This document shows positions 7,065 through 16,063 of a stretch of 29,328 nt of DNA, piece by piece (positions within the stretch are counted from its first letter, which is position 1; each line of letters starts with the position of its first letter). This DNA comes from HRBIN12 sp964447335 (lineage in GTDB: Bacteria > Actinomycetota > UBA4738 > HRBIN12): the NCBI GenBank assembly GCA_964447335.1, contig CAYUSA010000035.1, positions 1 through 29,328 on the forward strand, written 5' to 3'. The notes under the pieces were generated by a model. That model was not told the origin of the DNA and searched no databases. It saw nothing but the letters and a program-made list of their open reading frames with translations. The position numbers and the translations under genes are program-made.

Positions 7065-7977
7065 GCAGGTACCCCACCAGCTCGTCCACGAGAGCGCCGG
7101 CGCCGTCCTCCCCCACCGGGAACCAGCGGATGCGCGGGTCCCTGCGGAACCACACCATCTGCCGGCGCGCCAGCTCCTTCGTGCGCTTCACGGTGCCCGC
7201 AACGGCCTCGTCGAGCGTGCGCTCGCCGGCCAGGTGCCGGGCGAACTCAGCGTACCCGATGGCCTGTGTCGCGGTGAGCCATCCGCCGAGCCCGCGCTCC
7301 ACGAGCGCCCGTACCTCGTCGAGCAGCCCGCGGTCCACCATCGCGAGCACCCGCGCCTCGATCCGGCGCGCGAGCACGTCACGCGAGATCTCGATGCCGG
7401 ACGCCCGGACACGACCGGGCTCGAAGCGCTCCCACGCGGCGGCGAAGCTCGAGAACGGCCGGCCCGTGACCGCGCGCACCTCGAGCGCCCGGACGGTCCG
7501 CCGGACGTTCTCGGGCTCGATCTTCTCCGCGGCGGACGGGTCGAGCTCCGCGAGGCGGGCGTGGAGGGCGACCTCGCCGACCTCGGCCACCTCGGCCTCG
7601 AGCGCCGAGCGCGTCGCCGGGTCGGTCCCGGGGAACTCGAGCTCATCGACCACGGCCCGCACGTACAGGCCGGAGCCGCCGGCCAGGAGCACGCGGTGGC
7701 CTCGAGCTCGGACCCCGGCGACCGCGTCGCGTGCGAGCTCCTGGTACCGCGCGACGCTGAACGGTTCCGACGGCTCGGCCACGTCGATCAGGTGATGCGG
7801 CACCCGGGCGAGCTGCTCGGCACTCGGCTTCGCCGTCCCGATCTCCATGCCGCGGTAAACGAGCATCGAGTCGGCGCTCACGATCTCGGCGCCGAGCGCC
7901 TGCGCGACCTCGATGGCGGCCTCGGTCTTGCCGGAAGCGGTGGGCCCGACGAGCGCGAGGAGCGGATCGTCGGCCAT
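7057..7977 (-). CDS. miaA: tRNA dimethylallyltransferase MiaA
   Basis: MiaA adds a dimethylallyl group to N6 of A37 in tRNAs reading codons that begin with U. The 306-aa protein has the P-loop GPTASGKT (11-18), the SADSMLVYRGMEIGTAKP substrate motif, LIDVAEPSEPFSVARYQELA and GGSGLYVRAVVDEL. The C-terminal part includes TKELARRQMVWFRRD. The ATG at 7977 overlaps the miaB stop as TGATG. MiaB, which acts on the product of MiaA, is the gene immediately upstream, so consecutive tRNA modification steps are coupled. Confidence 0.96.
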   Translation of the reverse strand: MADDPLLALVGPTASGKTEAAIEVAQALGAEIVSADSMLVYRGMEIGTAKPSAEQLARVPHHLIDVAEPSEPFSVARYQELARDAVAGVRARGHRVLLAGGSGLYVRAVVDELEFPGTDPATRSALEAEVAEVGEVALHARLAELDPSAAEKIEPENVRRTVRALEVRAVTGRPFSSFAAAWERFEPGRVRASGIEISRDVLARRIEARVLAMVDRGLLDEVRALVERGLGGWLTATQAIGYAEFARHLAGERTLDEAVAGTVKRTKELARRQMVWFRRDPRIRWFPVGEDGAGALVDELVGYLRG

Positions 7978-9356
7978 CAGCCGACGGCGACGGACCCCGG
8001 GACGCCGAGCGCCGCCGGCTCGTCCAGCGAGGCCGGCTCACCGACCAGGTGGTGCGGGTGCGCCGAGACGACGCGCGCGTGAAGGAACGTGCCCGGCTCG
8101 AGCTCACCGGGCAGGTGCACGACCTTGTTCGTCCGGGTCCGTCCCTGCACGCCGCCCTTGCGGCCGGTGCCTTCGACGAGCACCTCGACCCGAGCCCCGA
8201 CGTGCTGCCGCATCACCTCGAGCGAGATGGACTCCTGGAGCGCGACGAGCCGGTCGAACCGCGCCTGCACCACGTCCTTCGGCACCTGGTCGGGCATCTG
8301 CCCGGCGCGCGTTCCCGGCCTGGGTGAGTACTGGAACATGTACGCCTGGTCGAACCGGGCGCGGCGCACCGCCTCGAGCGTGTCCTCGAAGTCCTTCTCG
8401 GTCTCGCCGGGGAAGCCGACGATGAGGTCGGTCGTGACGGCGATGCCGGCGATCGCCGCGCGGATCGCGCCCAGCCACTCGAGGTAGCGCTCGCGCCGGT
8501 ACGAGCGCTGCATCTCCTTCAGCACACGATCCGAGCCCGACTGCAGCGGGAAGTGGATGTGCTCGCACACCTTCGCGCTCGAGGCCATCGCATCGATCAC
8601 GTCGGGCGTGAAGTCGTGCGGGTGTGGGCTCGTGAAGCGGATCCGGCGGATGCCGTCGACGTCGTTCACCGCGCGGAGCAGATCGGCGAACAGCGGCCGG
8701 CGCGACGAGCCCTGCACCGTCACGTCGCGGCCGTACGTGTTCACGTTCTGGCCGAGGAGGGTGACCTCGACGACCCCCTGGCGGGCGAGGCCCTGGACCT
8801 CGGCCAGCACGTCGCCGATCGCGCGCGAGCGCTGGGGCCCACGGACGAGCGGGACGATGCAGAACGTGCACGCGTTGTCGCACCCGACCGAGACCGAGAC
8901 CCAGGCGTGGTGCACGACCTCTCGGCGCGCCGGGAGTGCGCTCGGGAACACCTCCGTGTATTCGCGGACGTCCATCTGCGGCCCCTCGGTCTCTGAGGCG
9001 TGCAGCAGGTCCAGGAGCTCCGGGAGGGCGTGTGTGCCGACGACGACGTCGACCCAGGGCGCGCGCTGCTGGATCGACCCACCGTCCTTCTGCGCCAGGC
9101 ACCCGGCCACGACGATCCGCAGGGACGGGTTCCGCTCCTTCAGCGGCCGCAGATGCCCGAGGTTCCCGTACAGGCGGTTGTCGGCGTTCTCCCTGATGGC
9201 GCAGGTGTTGAAGACGATCACCTGGGCGTCGGCAGCCTCCTCGCTGGGAACGTAGCCGTCGGCCGAGAGCAACCCGCCGATGCGCTCGGAGTCGTGCTCG
9301 TTCATCTGGCACCCGAAGGTGCGCAGGAGGTACCGCCGCCCGCTCACCGGCTCCAC
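7977..9356 (-). CDS. miaB: tRNA-2-methylthio-N6-dimethylallyladenosine synthase MiaB
   Basis: MiaB is a radical-SAM methylthiotransferase acting on i6A37 tRNA. The 459-aa product has the N-terminal domain cysteines C16 (TFGCQMNEHDSE), C52 (NTCAIRENAD) and C86 (VAGCLAQ) for one [4Fe-4S] cluster. The radical-SAM triad C159, C163 and C166 lies in GCDNACTFC. A C-terminal TRAM domain covers about 375-440. Length and motif spacing are standard. The start is GTG at 9356, one base after the rny stop. A GTG three codons in is an alternative with a closer GGAG. Motifs favour MiaB rather than RimO or MtaB, and miaA lies next to it. Confidence 0.95.
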   Translation of the reverse strand: MEPVSGRRYLLRTFGCQMNEHDSERIGGLLSADGYVPSEEAADAQVIVFNTCAIRENADNRLYGNLGHLRPLKERNPSLRIVVAGCLAQKDGGSIQQRAPWVDVVVGTHALPELLDLLHASETEGPQMDVREYTEVFPSALPARREVVHHAWVSVSVGCDNACTFCIVPLVRGPQRSRAIGDVLAEVQGLARQGVVEVTLLGQNVNTYGRDVTVQGSSRRPLFADLLRAVNDVDGIRRIRFTSPHPHDFTPDVIDAMASSAKVCEHIHFPLQSGSDRVLKEMQRSYRRERYLEWLGAIRAAIAGIAVTTDLIVGFPGETEKDFEDTLEAVRRARFDQAYMFQYSPRPGTRAGQMPDQVPKDVVQARFDRLVALQESISLEVMRQHVGARVEVLVEGTGRKGGVQGRTRTNKVVHLPGELEPGTFLHARVVSAHPHHLVGEPASLDEPAALGVPGSVAVG

Positions 9357-9357
9357 G

Positions 9358-10890
9358 CTACTTCGCGTACTCCACCGACCGCGTCTCGCGGACGACGGTG
9401 ATCTTGATCTGGCCGGGGTATTGGAGCTCCTCCTCCACCTGCTTGGCGATGTCGCGCGCCATGACCTGCGCCTGGAGGTCGTCGATCTCCACCGGCTTCA
9501 CCATGACCCGTACCTCGCGGCCGGCCTGCATCGCATACGTCTTCTCGACGCCGGGATAGCTCGTGCAGATCTCCTCGAGGCGCTCCAGCCGCTTCACGTA
9601 CGTCTCGAGGCTCTCGCGGCGCGCACCCGGGCGCCCGCCCGAGATCCCATCGGAGATCTGCGCGAGGACCGCGTCGATCGTCCGCTGCTCGACCTCACCA
9701 TGGTGCGACTCGATGCAGTGCACGACCTCGGGCGACTCCTTCAGCCGGCGGGCGATCTCGGCGCCGATGATCGCGTGCGAGCCCTCGATCTCGTGCGTCA
9801 CAGCCTTGCCGATGTCGTGCAGGAACGCCCCGCGCTTGGCCACGGTTGGGTCGACGCCGAGCTCGGCCGAGATGGCGGCCGCGACGTGTGCCGATTCCAC
9901 CAGGTGTTTGAGCACGTTCTGCCCGTAGCTCGTGCGGTACTGGAGCCGGCCGAGGAGCTTCACCATCTCCGGGTGGATGTCGGTGATCCCGACGTCCATC
10001 GCGGCCTCCTCGCCGGCGCGGCGGATCTGCTCCTCGATCTCCCGCTGGGAGCGCTCGTGCATCTCCTCGATGCGGGCCGGGTGGATCCGTCCGTCGGCGA
10101 CGAGCTTCTCGAGCGTCATCCGCGCGGTCTCGCGTCGGACCGGGTCGAAGCACGAGAGCACCACCGCCTCGGGGGTGTCGTCGATGATCAGGTTCACGCC
10201 CGTCGCAGCCTCGAACGCGCGGATGTTGCGGCCCTCGCGGCCGATGATGCGCCCCTTCATGTCCTCGCTCGGGAGCGAGAAGACCGAGACCGTGGACTCG
10301 CTCGTCTGCTCGGACGCCACCCGCTGGATCGCGATGGTCACGATCTTGCGCGCGCGCTCCTCGCCTTCCTCGCGCGCCCGTTGCTCGAGCTCGCGAACCT
10401 GCTGCATCGATGAGCGCTTCGCCTCGTCGACCATCTGCGCCATAAGGGCGTCGCGCGCCTCCTGCTGGGTCATGCGCGCGATGGTCTCGAGCTGCGTGCG
10501 GTGCTGCTCGGCCGCCTGCTCGAGCTGCTGACGGACCATCTGCAGTCGCTTGTCCCGATCGGTGAGCTCCTCCGCCCGCTGCTCCAGCTCGAGCACCTTG
10601 CGGTCGAGCGCCTCTTCCTTCTGCGCCTGCCTCTGCTCCTGACGCTTGACCTCCTCGCGCCGGGGCCGCAGATCCTCCTCGGCCTCCCGGCGGGATGCGG
10701 CGATCTCCTCCTTCGCATCGAGGAGGGCCTCGCGCGAGAGACGCTCGGCCTCCCGCTCGGCCGCCAGCACGACCTTCTGAGCCTTGGCCTCGGCGCTCTG
10801 CGCCTGCGACTGCGCGATCGTCTTCCTCAGGAGGAAGCCTGCGCCCACGCCAACCGCCAGGGCCGCGATCCCCACCAGCACGCTCTCCAT
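9358..10890 (-). CDS. rny: Ribonuclease Y
   Basis: RNase Y is a membrane-anchored endoribonuclease that begins mRNA decay. The 510-aa product has one N-terminal transmembrane helix (about 3-22), a long charged coiled coil (about 30-195), a KH domain with the IIGREGRNI loop (215-223), and an HD domain with H358-D359 in FLHDIGKAV. A GGAGG seven bases before the ATG fixes the start. It is the first gene of an operon with miaB, miaA, dapF, dapL and hflX. As far as I know mycobacteria and streptomycetes lack it and use RNase E instead. A long hairpin stands 23 nt before its ATG. Confidence 0.96.
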   Translation of the reverse strand: MESVLVGIAALAVGVGAGFLLRKTIAQSQAQSAEAKAQKVVLAAEREAERLSREALLDAKEEIAASRREAEEDLRPRREEVKRQEQRQAQKEEALDRKVLELEQRAEELTDRDKRLQMVRQQLEQAAEQHRTQLETIARMTQQEARDALMAQMVDEAKRSSMQQVRELEQRAREEGEERARKIVTIAIQRVASEQTSESTVSVFSLPSEDMKGRIIGREGRNIRAFEAATGVNLIIDDTPEAVVLSCFDPVRRETARMTLEKLVADGRIHPARIEEMHERSQREIEEQIRRAGEEAAMDVGITDIHPEMVKLLGRLQYRTSYGQNVLKHLVESAHVAAAISAELGVDPTVAKRGAFLHDIGKAVTHEIEGSHAIIGAEIARRLKESPEVVHCIESHHGEVEQRTIDAVLAQISDGISGGRPGARRESLETYVKRLERLEEICTSYPGVEKTYAMQAGREVRVMVKPVEIDDLQAQVMARDIAKQVEEELQYPGQIKITVVRETRSVEYAK

Positions 10891-10912
10891 CGCGGTGCCT
10901 CCAAACGCGAAA

Positions 10913-10945
10913 GCCGAACGAGGGCCTCATCGGGCCCTGTTCGGC
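10913..10945 (-). terminator. Long bulged hairpin in front of rny (terminator or attenuator)
   Basis: On the minus-strand RNA, GCCGAAC (10945-10939) plus AGGGCC (10938-10933) pair with GGCCCT (10926-10921) and GTTCGGC (10919-10913). The result is a 13-bp stem with one bulged C and loop CGATGA. Only a TTT follows, so as an intrinsic terminator it is weak. It could end the recA-recX transcript, or act inside the rny leader, as its base is about 22 nt from the rny ATG. Confidence 0.6.
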
Positions 10946-11051
10946 CGTGCGTTCGGGATGGAGCTTCAGCGCGAGGGGCCGGGTGGGCCCTCACGCCCTC
11001 CGATCGCGTCTTCTCCCTGCGACTTCGGCATCTTCAAGGTGTCAGGCACAG

Positions 11052-11067
11052 TCGAACATTCGTTTGC
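11052..11067. promoter_or_regulatory. Imperfect LexA box upstream of rny
   Basis: TCGAACATTCGTTTGC keeps GAAC-N4-GTTT, the same right half-site variant as the lexA site at 1931-1946. It lies downstream of a predicted rny promoter, about 160 bp before the rny ATG. Binding has to be tested. Confidence 0.4.
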
Positions 11068-11090
11068 GATGAGACCGTTCGTGGAAACCC

Positions 11091-11119
11091 AATCTACGGC
11101 TTCCCCGCGCCTGAGGCAA
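11091..11119 (-). promoter_or_regulatory. Candidate rny operon promoter (-35 TTGCCT, 17 bp, -10 TAGATT)
   Basis: Minus-strand TTGCCT (11114-11119) and TAGATT (11091-11096) are spaced by 17 bp, just after the recX stop. Transcription from about 11084 would give a leader of nearly 195 nt that carries the LexA-like site and the hairpin. Confidence 0.4.
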
Positions 11120-11130
11120 GGCTCCGGAGC

Positions 11131-11637
11131 TCAGGGCTCGGCGTCCGTCCCCTCGACCTCGAGGGCCGACCGGGCGGCGCGGCGTGCGGTCTCCGGATCG
11201 TGGCCACGGCGCATGAGGAACGAGACGAGGCGCGCGTAGGCCTTGTCCGGCGGCAGCGAGCGGAGCCTGGGGGCTCGGTCCCGCGCGAGTTCCTCCGCGC
11301 GCTCCGCGTCCGAGCCCGGCGCCTCGGCGAGCGTGCGTTCGACCGTCCGTCGGTCCACGCCTTTCGCCGCGAGCCCCGAGGCGACCGAACGGCGTCCCGC
11401 GTGCCGGTTGCCGAGGTAGTGCTCGGCATACTCGCGGGCGAAGCGCTCGTCGTCGATCAGCCCGACGAGCTCCAGGCGCTCGAGCTCGGCGTCCACCTCC
11501 TCTGCCTCGAACCCCGCGTCGACCAAGCGCCTCTGGAGCTCGCGCCGCGAGCGCGCGCGCACCGAGAGCAGCCGCAGCGCGCGCTCGTGGCAGTCGAGCG
11601 GGTGTTTGGGTTCGCGAGAACGCCGGGGGCCGGCCAC
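11131..11637 (-). CDS. recX: Regulatory protein RecX
   Basis: RecX limits RecA filament growth and coprotease activity. The 168-aa protein has the three-helix repeats of the family: LLSVRARSRRELQRRLVDAG, LELVGLIDDERFAREYAEHY, and the GRRSVASGLAAKGVDRRTVERTL repeat. The GTG at 11637 is preferred because GGGGAAGG stands a few bases upstream and the gene then begins 13 nt after recA. An upstream start at 11679 would overlap recA by 29 nt and lacks support. Position behind recA is the classic arrangement. Confidence 0.92.
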   Translation of the reverse strand: MAGPRRSREPKHPLDCHERALRLLSVRARSRRELQRRLVDAGFEAEEVDAELERLELVGLIDDERFAREYAEHYLGNRHAGRRSVASGLAAKGVDRRTVERTLAEAPGSDAERAEELARDRAPRLRSLPPDKAYARLVSFLMRRGHDPETARRAARSALEVEGTDAEP

Positions 11638-11650
11638 GCTGCCTTCCCCG

Positions 11651-12850
<1,200 letters not shown>

Positions 12851-12853
12851 GGC

Positions 12854-12881
12854 TCACACCCCTGTGATTACAGCCCTGTAA
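12854..12881. promoter_or_regulatory. Two abutting 14-bp palindromes in front of recA
   Basis: 12854-12867 (TCACACCCCTGTGA) and 12868-12881 (TTACAGCCCTGTAA) touch end to end. Both follow TYACASCCCTGTRA, as does the nrdJ element at 942-955 apart from one base. The first begins at the last base of a TGTAAT -10, as in nrdJ. In RNA each could form a tiny hairpin with G-rich loop, so an RNA role is not excluded. Confidence 0.5.
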
Positions 12882-12895
12882 GGACGAACTGACAA
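12867..12895 (-). promoter_or_regulatory. Proximal recA promoter with PafBC-type TTGTCAGT element
   Basis: Minus-strand TTGTCA (12890-12895) and TGTAAT (12867-12872) are spaced by 17 bp. TTGTCAGT matches the upstream half of the mycobacterial RecA-independent damage promoter (RecA-NDp), recognised with PafBC. The mycobacterial spacing to a TAnnnT is not reproduced exactly. M. tuberculosis recA has the same order: LexA-controlled distal promoter, LexA-independent proximal promoter. Confidence 0.5.
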
Positions 12896-12900
12896 GGGGG

Positions 12901-12929
12901 AGGCTACTCGAACAGACGTTCGAGGTCAA
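12901..12929 (-). promoter_or_regulatory. LexA-controlled distal recA promoter
   Basis: The perfect LexA box TCGAACAGACGTTCGA (12908-12923) fills the spacer between TTGACC (12924-12929) and TAGCCT (12901-12906). The geometry is almost that of the LysM promoter. The thpR stop codon lies inside the -35. Confidence 0.8.
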
Positions 12930-13531
12930 TCATCCGCGGGGCTCGGCGCGGCACCGAGCGGGAAGGTCGCGATAGCCTCGTAGAACGGCGCGGGTCGCTG
13001 CAGGTGGCTGCGGTAGATCACGAGCCACTCGACGCCGAACGGCCGGCTCTCGACGCCGACCTCGCCGAGGTCCTCCTCGAGGCCCACGGCCGGCTCGAAG
13101 CGAGCCACCGTGAGGTGCGGGGCGAACGCCCGCTTCTCCGGCGCGAAGTCCTTCGCGAGCGCCGCATCCAGCCCCCCCGCGATCGCGGCGAGCCGCCCGG
13201 CCGGGTCCTCGAGCCCCACCCACAGCACGCGCGCCCGCCGCGCGGACGGGAACGCGGCGAGCTCGGCGACACGCGTCTCGAACGGGGCATGCGCGGCCGC
13301 GACCCCTCCGACCACCTCCACCACGTGGTCGACGAGTCGCGGCCAGGTCGCGCCCAGGAACTTCATCGTCACGTGCTGGTTGCGGGTCGGCACCCACCGG
13401 GCCCGCGGGTACCGCTCGCGGAGCGGCGCCACCCCCTCCTCGACGAGTCGCTGCACGTCCTCGGGCAGGTCGATCGCGACGAAGAGCCGGAGCGGCTTCG
13501 CCTGCGGCCGGGAGGCGCGGTCGCGAGCCAT
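12926..13531 (-). CDS. thpR: RNA 2',3'-cyclic phosphodiesterase (2H / LigT family)
   Basis: This 201-aa member of the 2H phosphoesterase superfamily opens 2',3'-cyclic phosphates to 2'-phosphates in vitro. Its cellular substrate is often unclear. Both catalytic HxTx motifs are present, H53-V-T55-M and H139-L-T141-V, with the typical start LRLFVAIDLPEDV. The ATG at 13531 overlaps the cinA stop as TGATG. The cinA-thpR-recA order is common in actinobacteria. Its last codon falls in the recA -35, so recA control elements start exactly where this gene ends. Confidence 0.92.
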   Translation of the reverse strand: MARDRASRPQAKPLRLFVAIDLPEDVQRLVEEGVAPLRERYPRARWVPTRNQHVTMKFLGATWPRLVDHVVEVVGGVAAAHAPFETRVAELAAFPSARRARVLWVGLEDPAGRLAAIAGGLDAALAKDFAPEKRAFAPHLTVARFEPAVGLEEDLGEVGVESRPFGVEWLVIYRSHLQRPAPFYEAIATFPLGAAPSPADD

Positions 13532-14778
13532 CACGTGGGAAGCGGCAGCCCTTCCAGGTGCCGCCGCACGAGGTCGAGGGCCGCCTGCTCGGCGAGCCGG
13601 CGCACGAACACCCGGTCGCCGGGCCAGCGCAGCGAGCGCTGGTGCGTGATGCCGGGGCCCTCGAGCGCGATCCACGCCGACCCGGGTGTCGCAACGTCGT
13701 GCGGCTCGGGCCCGGCGGCGCCGGTCAGCGCGAGGGCGAGATCGGCGCCGAACAAGCGCCGGGCGCCCGACGCCATCTCGGCCGCGCACTCTCGGCTGAC
13801 CGTCCCGTGGCGCTCGAGCGTCTCGCGAGCGACGCCGAGCACCGTGTGCTTCACCTCCGCCGTGTAGGTGACGGCCGAGCCGAGGAAGTACGCAGACGCC
13901 CCCGGGACGCTCGTGATCCGCGCTCCGAGCTCGCCGCCGGTGAGGGATTCGGCGCACGCGAGGGTCGCGCCGGTCTCGCGCAGGAGTCGCCCCACCACCT
14001 GTTCGAGCGACTCGTCCGTCCGGCTGAACACGACGTCCCCGAGCCGCCCCGCGACCTCCTCGGCGACCGGCGCGATGAGCGCGTCGGCTTCCTCGCGCGT
14101 GGCGGCCTTCGCGGTGAGGCGGACCTTCACCTCGGAGCCGCCCGCGAGGTAGGCCACCGTCGGGTTCGCCGAGCCGTGGAACAGGTCGTCGAGGAGCTCG
14201 GCGATCTTCGACTCGGCCATGCCGAAGCATCGGAGCGTGCGCGAGGCGAGCGACGCGGGCCCCGCGAGGGCCCGGAGCTCGGGGAGCACGGTCCCTTCGA
14301 TCATCTCGCGCATCTCGGCCGGCACGCCGGGGAGGGCGTAGACACGGCCGCCGTCGATCTCGACGACGAGCCCGGGGGCCGTGCCGCGAACCGGGGTGAT
14401 GACCCGCCCGCCCTCGGGGACGTCGGCCTGCAGGAGGTTCGACTCGGGCATCTCGCGGCGGGTCGCCGCCCACCGCTCGCGCAGCTGTGCCTCGATCTCG
14501 GGTCGGCGGACGAGCGGCACGCCGGCGGCCGTCGCGATCGCGGGTCGCGTGATGTCGTCCTGCGTCGGGCCGAGGCCGCCGGTCGCGATGACGACGTCGG
14601 CGCGCGCGAGGCCGGCCCGGATGGCCTCCACGATGCGCTCGTGGTTGTCGCCGACGACCTCGTGGTGCAGGACGTCGACGCCGATCTCGGCGAGGCGCTC
14701 GCTGATCCACTGGGCGTTCGTGTTCGCGATCTGGCCGAGCAGCAGCTCGGTCCCGACGCCCAGGATCTCGACCCTCAC
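13531..14778 (-). CDS. cinA: CinA-family nicotinamide-nucleotide amidase / competence-damage protein
   Basis: This 415-aa two-domain protein has an N-terminal MoaB-like COG1058 domain (about 1-170: EILGVGTELLLGQIANTNAQ, ATGGLGPTQDDITRPAIA, YALPGVPAEMREM). The C-terminal CinA amidase domain (about 258-412) carries ETGATLACAESLTGGELGARIT and ALTGAAGPE. It recycles nicotinamide mononucleotide or removes ADP-ribose adducts in characterised members. The start is GTG at 14778, four bases after the stop of the RodZ-like gene. It precedes thpR and recA, the same linkage that gave CinA its association with competence and recA. Confidence 0.95.
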   Translation of the reverse strand: MRVEILGVGTELLLGQIANTNAQWISERLAEIGVDVLHHEVVGDNHERIVEAIRAGLARADVVIATGGLGPTQDDITRPAIATAAGVPLVRRPEIEAQLRERWAATRREMPESNLLQADVPEGGRVITPVRGTAPGLVVEIDGGRVYALPGVPAEMREMIEGTVLPELRALAGPASLASRTLRCFGMAESKIAELLDDLFHGSANPTVAYLAGGSEVKVRLTAKAATREEADALIAPVAEEVAGRLGDVVFSRTDESLEQVVGRLLRETGATLACAESLTGGELGARITSVPGASAYFLGSAVTYTAEVKHTVLGVARETLERHGTVSRECAAEMASGARRLFGADLALALTGAAGPEPHDVATPGSAWIALEGPGITHQRSLRWPGDRVFVRRLAEQAALDLVRRHLEGLPLPT

Positions 14779-14782
14779 GGCG

Positions 14783-15508
14783 TCATCCCGAGGGCGTGGA
14801 GCTCGCGGCGGCCTCGTAGCGGAACGACCTGTGCCAGGGCCGTCCCTTCACGCCGGGGAAGCCGAGGTCGCGTCCGTCCACGGTCACCTGCGCGGTGGCT
14901 CCGCTCGACAACCGCAGGTCGAGCGCGAGGTCGGCCTCGAACGAGCGCCCCTCCCCCGGCTCGAGAGCGTAGGGCTGGGGGTCGGCGCCGTCGATCGCCA
15001 CCGTGACCTCGACGGACTCCTGCGCGAGCACCGTGACCTCGATCCCGGGCGGGGCCACCGCGATCTGCTCGATGGGCGCCGGCGAGGGGGGATCCGCGGG
15101 CTCGGGCGCCGGGTCTCGAGCCGAGAGCACCCCGAAGGCCCCGGCGAGGACGAGGACCGCCGAGGCCACCATGATCACCAGCCGTGCGTTGTCCCGGCGC
15201 CTGGGCAGACGGATGTCCGGATCCACGGGCGGCGTCGGCGCCTGGGGCGAAGCCGGGGCCTCGGCCGAATGCTCCCCGTAAACCTCGAGCACGCGATCCG
15301 CCGGCACGCCGAGGTAGGTCGCGTAGGACCGGAGGCACCCACGGACGTGGACCTCGCCGAGGAGGCGATCGAAGTCCTCGTCCTCGAGTGCCCCGAGGAA
15401 CTCGGCGCGGATGCGGGTGTCGCGCGAGGCCTCCGCGAGGGAGACGCCGCGACGCTCCCGTACCTTCTTCAGCGCCGGACCGAGCCCGGTGCTCGATCGT
15501 TCCACCAT
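14783..15508 (-). CDS. RodZ-like helix-turn-helix membrane protein (DUF4115)
   Basis: This 241-aa protein has a cytoplasmic Xre-type helix-turn-helix (about 8-70: LKKVRERRGVSLAEASRDTR then IRAEFLGALEDEDF). A proline-rich linker, one transmembrane helix (about 109-129) and an extracytoplasmic DUF4115-like beta domain (about 150-235) follow. This is the RodZ architecture, which links MreB to the elongation machinery in rod-shaped cells. Whether this lineage has mreB cannot be seen here. A GGGAGGT stands close to the ATG. A GTG one codon later would give better spacing. A TAGGAT -10 lies at 15535-15540. It starts the cluster with cinA, thpR and recA. Confidence 0.85.
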   Translation of the reverse strand: MVERSSTGLGPALKKVRERRGVSLAEASRDTRIRAEFLGALEDEDFDRLLGEVHVRGCLRSYATYLGVPADRVLEVYGEHSAEAPASPQAPTPPVDPDIRLPRRRDNARLVIMVASAVLVLAGAFGVLSARDPAPEPADPPSPAPIEQIAVAPPGIEVTVLAQESVEVTVAIDGADPQPYALEPGEGRSFEADLALDLRLSSGATAQVTVDGRDLGFPGVKGRPWHRSFRYEAAASSTPSG

Positions 15509-15534
15509 CTACCTCCCGGCCACGGGACCCCCGT

Positions 15535-15561
15535 ATCCTAGCCAAACGCCCCTGCTAGGCT
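15535..15561. promoter_or_regulatory. Divergent -10 elements for the RodZ-like gene and ppa
   Basis: Minus-strand TAGGAT (15535-15540) serves the RodZ-like gene with a leader of about 20 nt. Plus-strand TAGGCT (15556-15561) ends six bases before the ppa GTG, predicting a leaderless ppa mRNA. Neither has a convincing -35. Confidence 0.5.
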
Positions 15562-15567
15562 CGGCCT

Positions 15568-16053
15568 GTGGATGCCGACGTCGTGACCATCGTCGTGGAG
15601 ATCCCCAAGGGATCGCGGAACAAATACGAGCTCGACCCCAAGACCGGGGCGATCACGCTCGACCGCATGCTGTTCACGTCGATGCAGTACCCCGCGGACT
15701 ACGGGTTCATCATCGACACGCTCGCCGGCGACGGCGACACGCTCGACGCCCTCGTATTCGTGGGCGAGCCAACCTTCCCGGGCTGCCGGATCACCGCCCG
15801 TCCGGTCGGCCTGTTCCGCATGCGCGACGAGAAGGGGCCCGACGAGAAGATCCTGTGCGTGCCGCTCAAGGATCCGATGTGGTCCCAGGTGCACGAGCTC
15901 GGCGACCTGAACCCGAACCTGCTGAACGAGATCGAACACTTCTTCGCGGTCTACAAGGACCTCGAGGGCCACAAGGTCGGCATCGACGGCTTCGGCGAGC
16001 GCGCCGAGGCGCTCGAGGTCATCGCCGCCGCCCGCGCCGCCGCGGCCTCCTGA
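15568..16053 (+). CDS. ppa: Family I inorganic pyrophosphatase
   Basis: This enzyme hydrolyses pyrophosphate to drive nucleic-acid and other syntheses. The 161-aa protein has EIPKGSRNKYELD, YPADYGFI (41-48), the metal-binding signature D55-G-D57-T-L-D60, and a further aspartate at D92 (KGPDEKI). Length is normal for the small bacterial or actinobacterial type. The fourth signature position is Thr instead of the usual Pro or Glu, while the three aspartates are kept. The start is GTG, probably leaderless. It is divergent from the RodZ-like gene and convergent with the hemerythrin-like gene, leaving a 10-nt gap. Confidence 0.95.
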   Translation: MDADVVTIVVEIPKGSRNKYELDPKTGAITLDRMLFTSMQYPADYGFIIDTLAGDGDTLDALVFVGEPTFPGCRITARPVGLFRMRDEKGPDEKILCVPLKDPMWSQVHELGDLNPNLLNEIEHFFAVYKDLEGHKVGIDGFGERAEALEVIAAARAAAAS

Positions 16054-16063
16054 GGCCCCAGCT

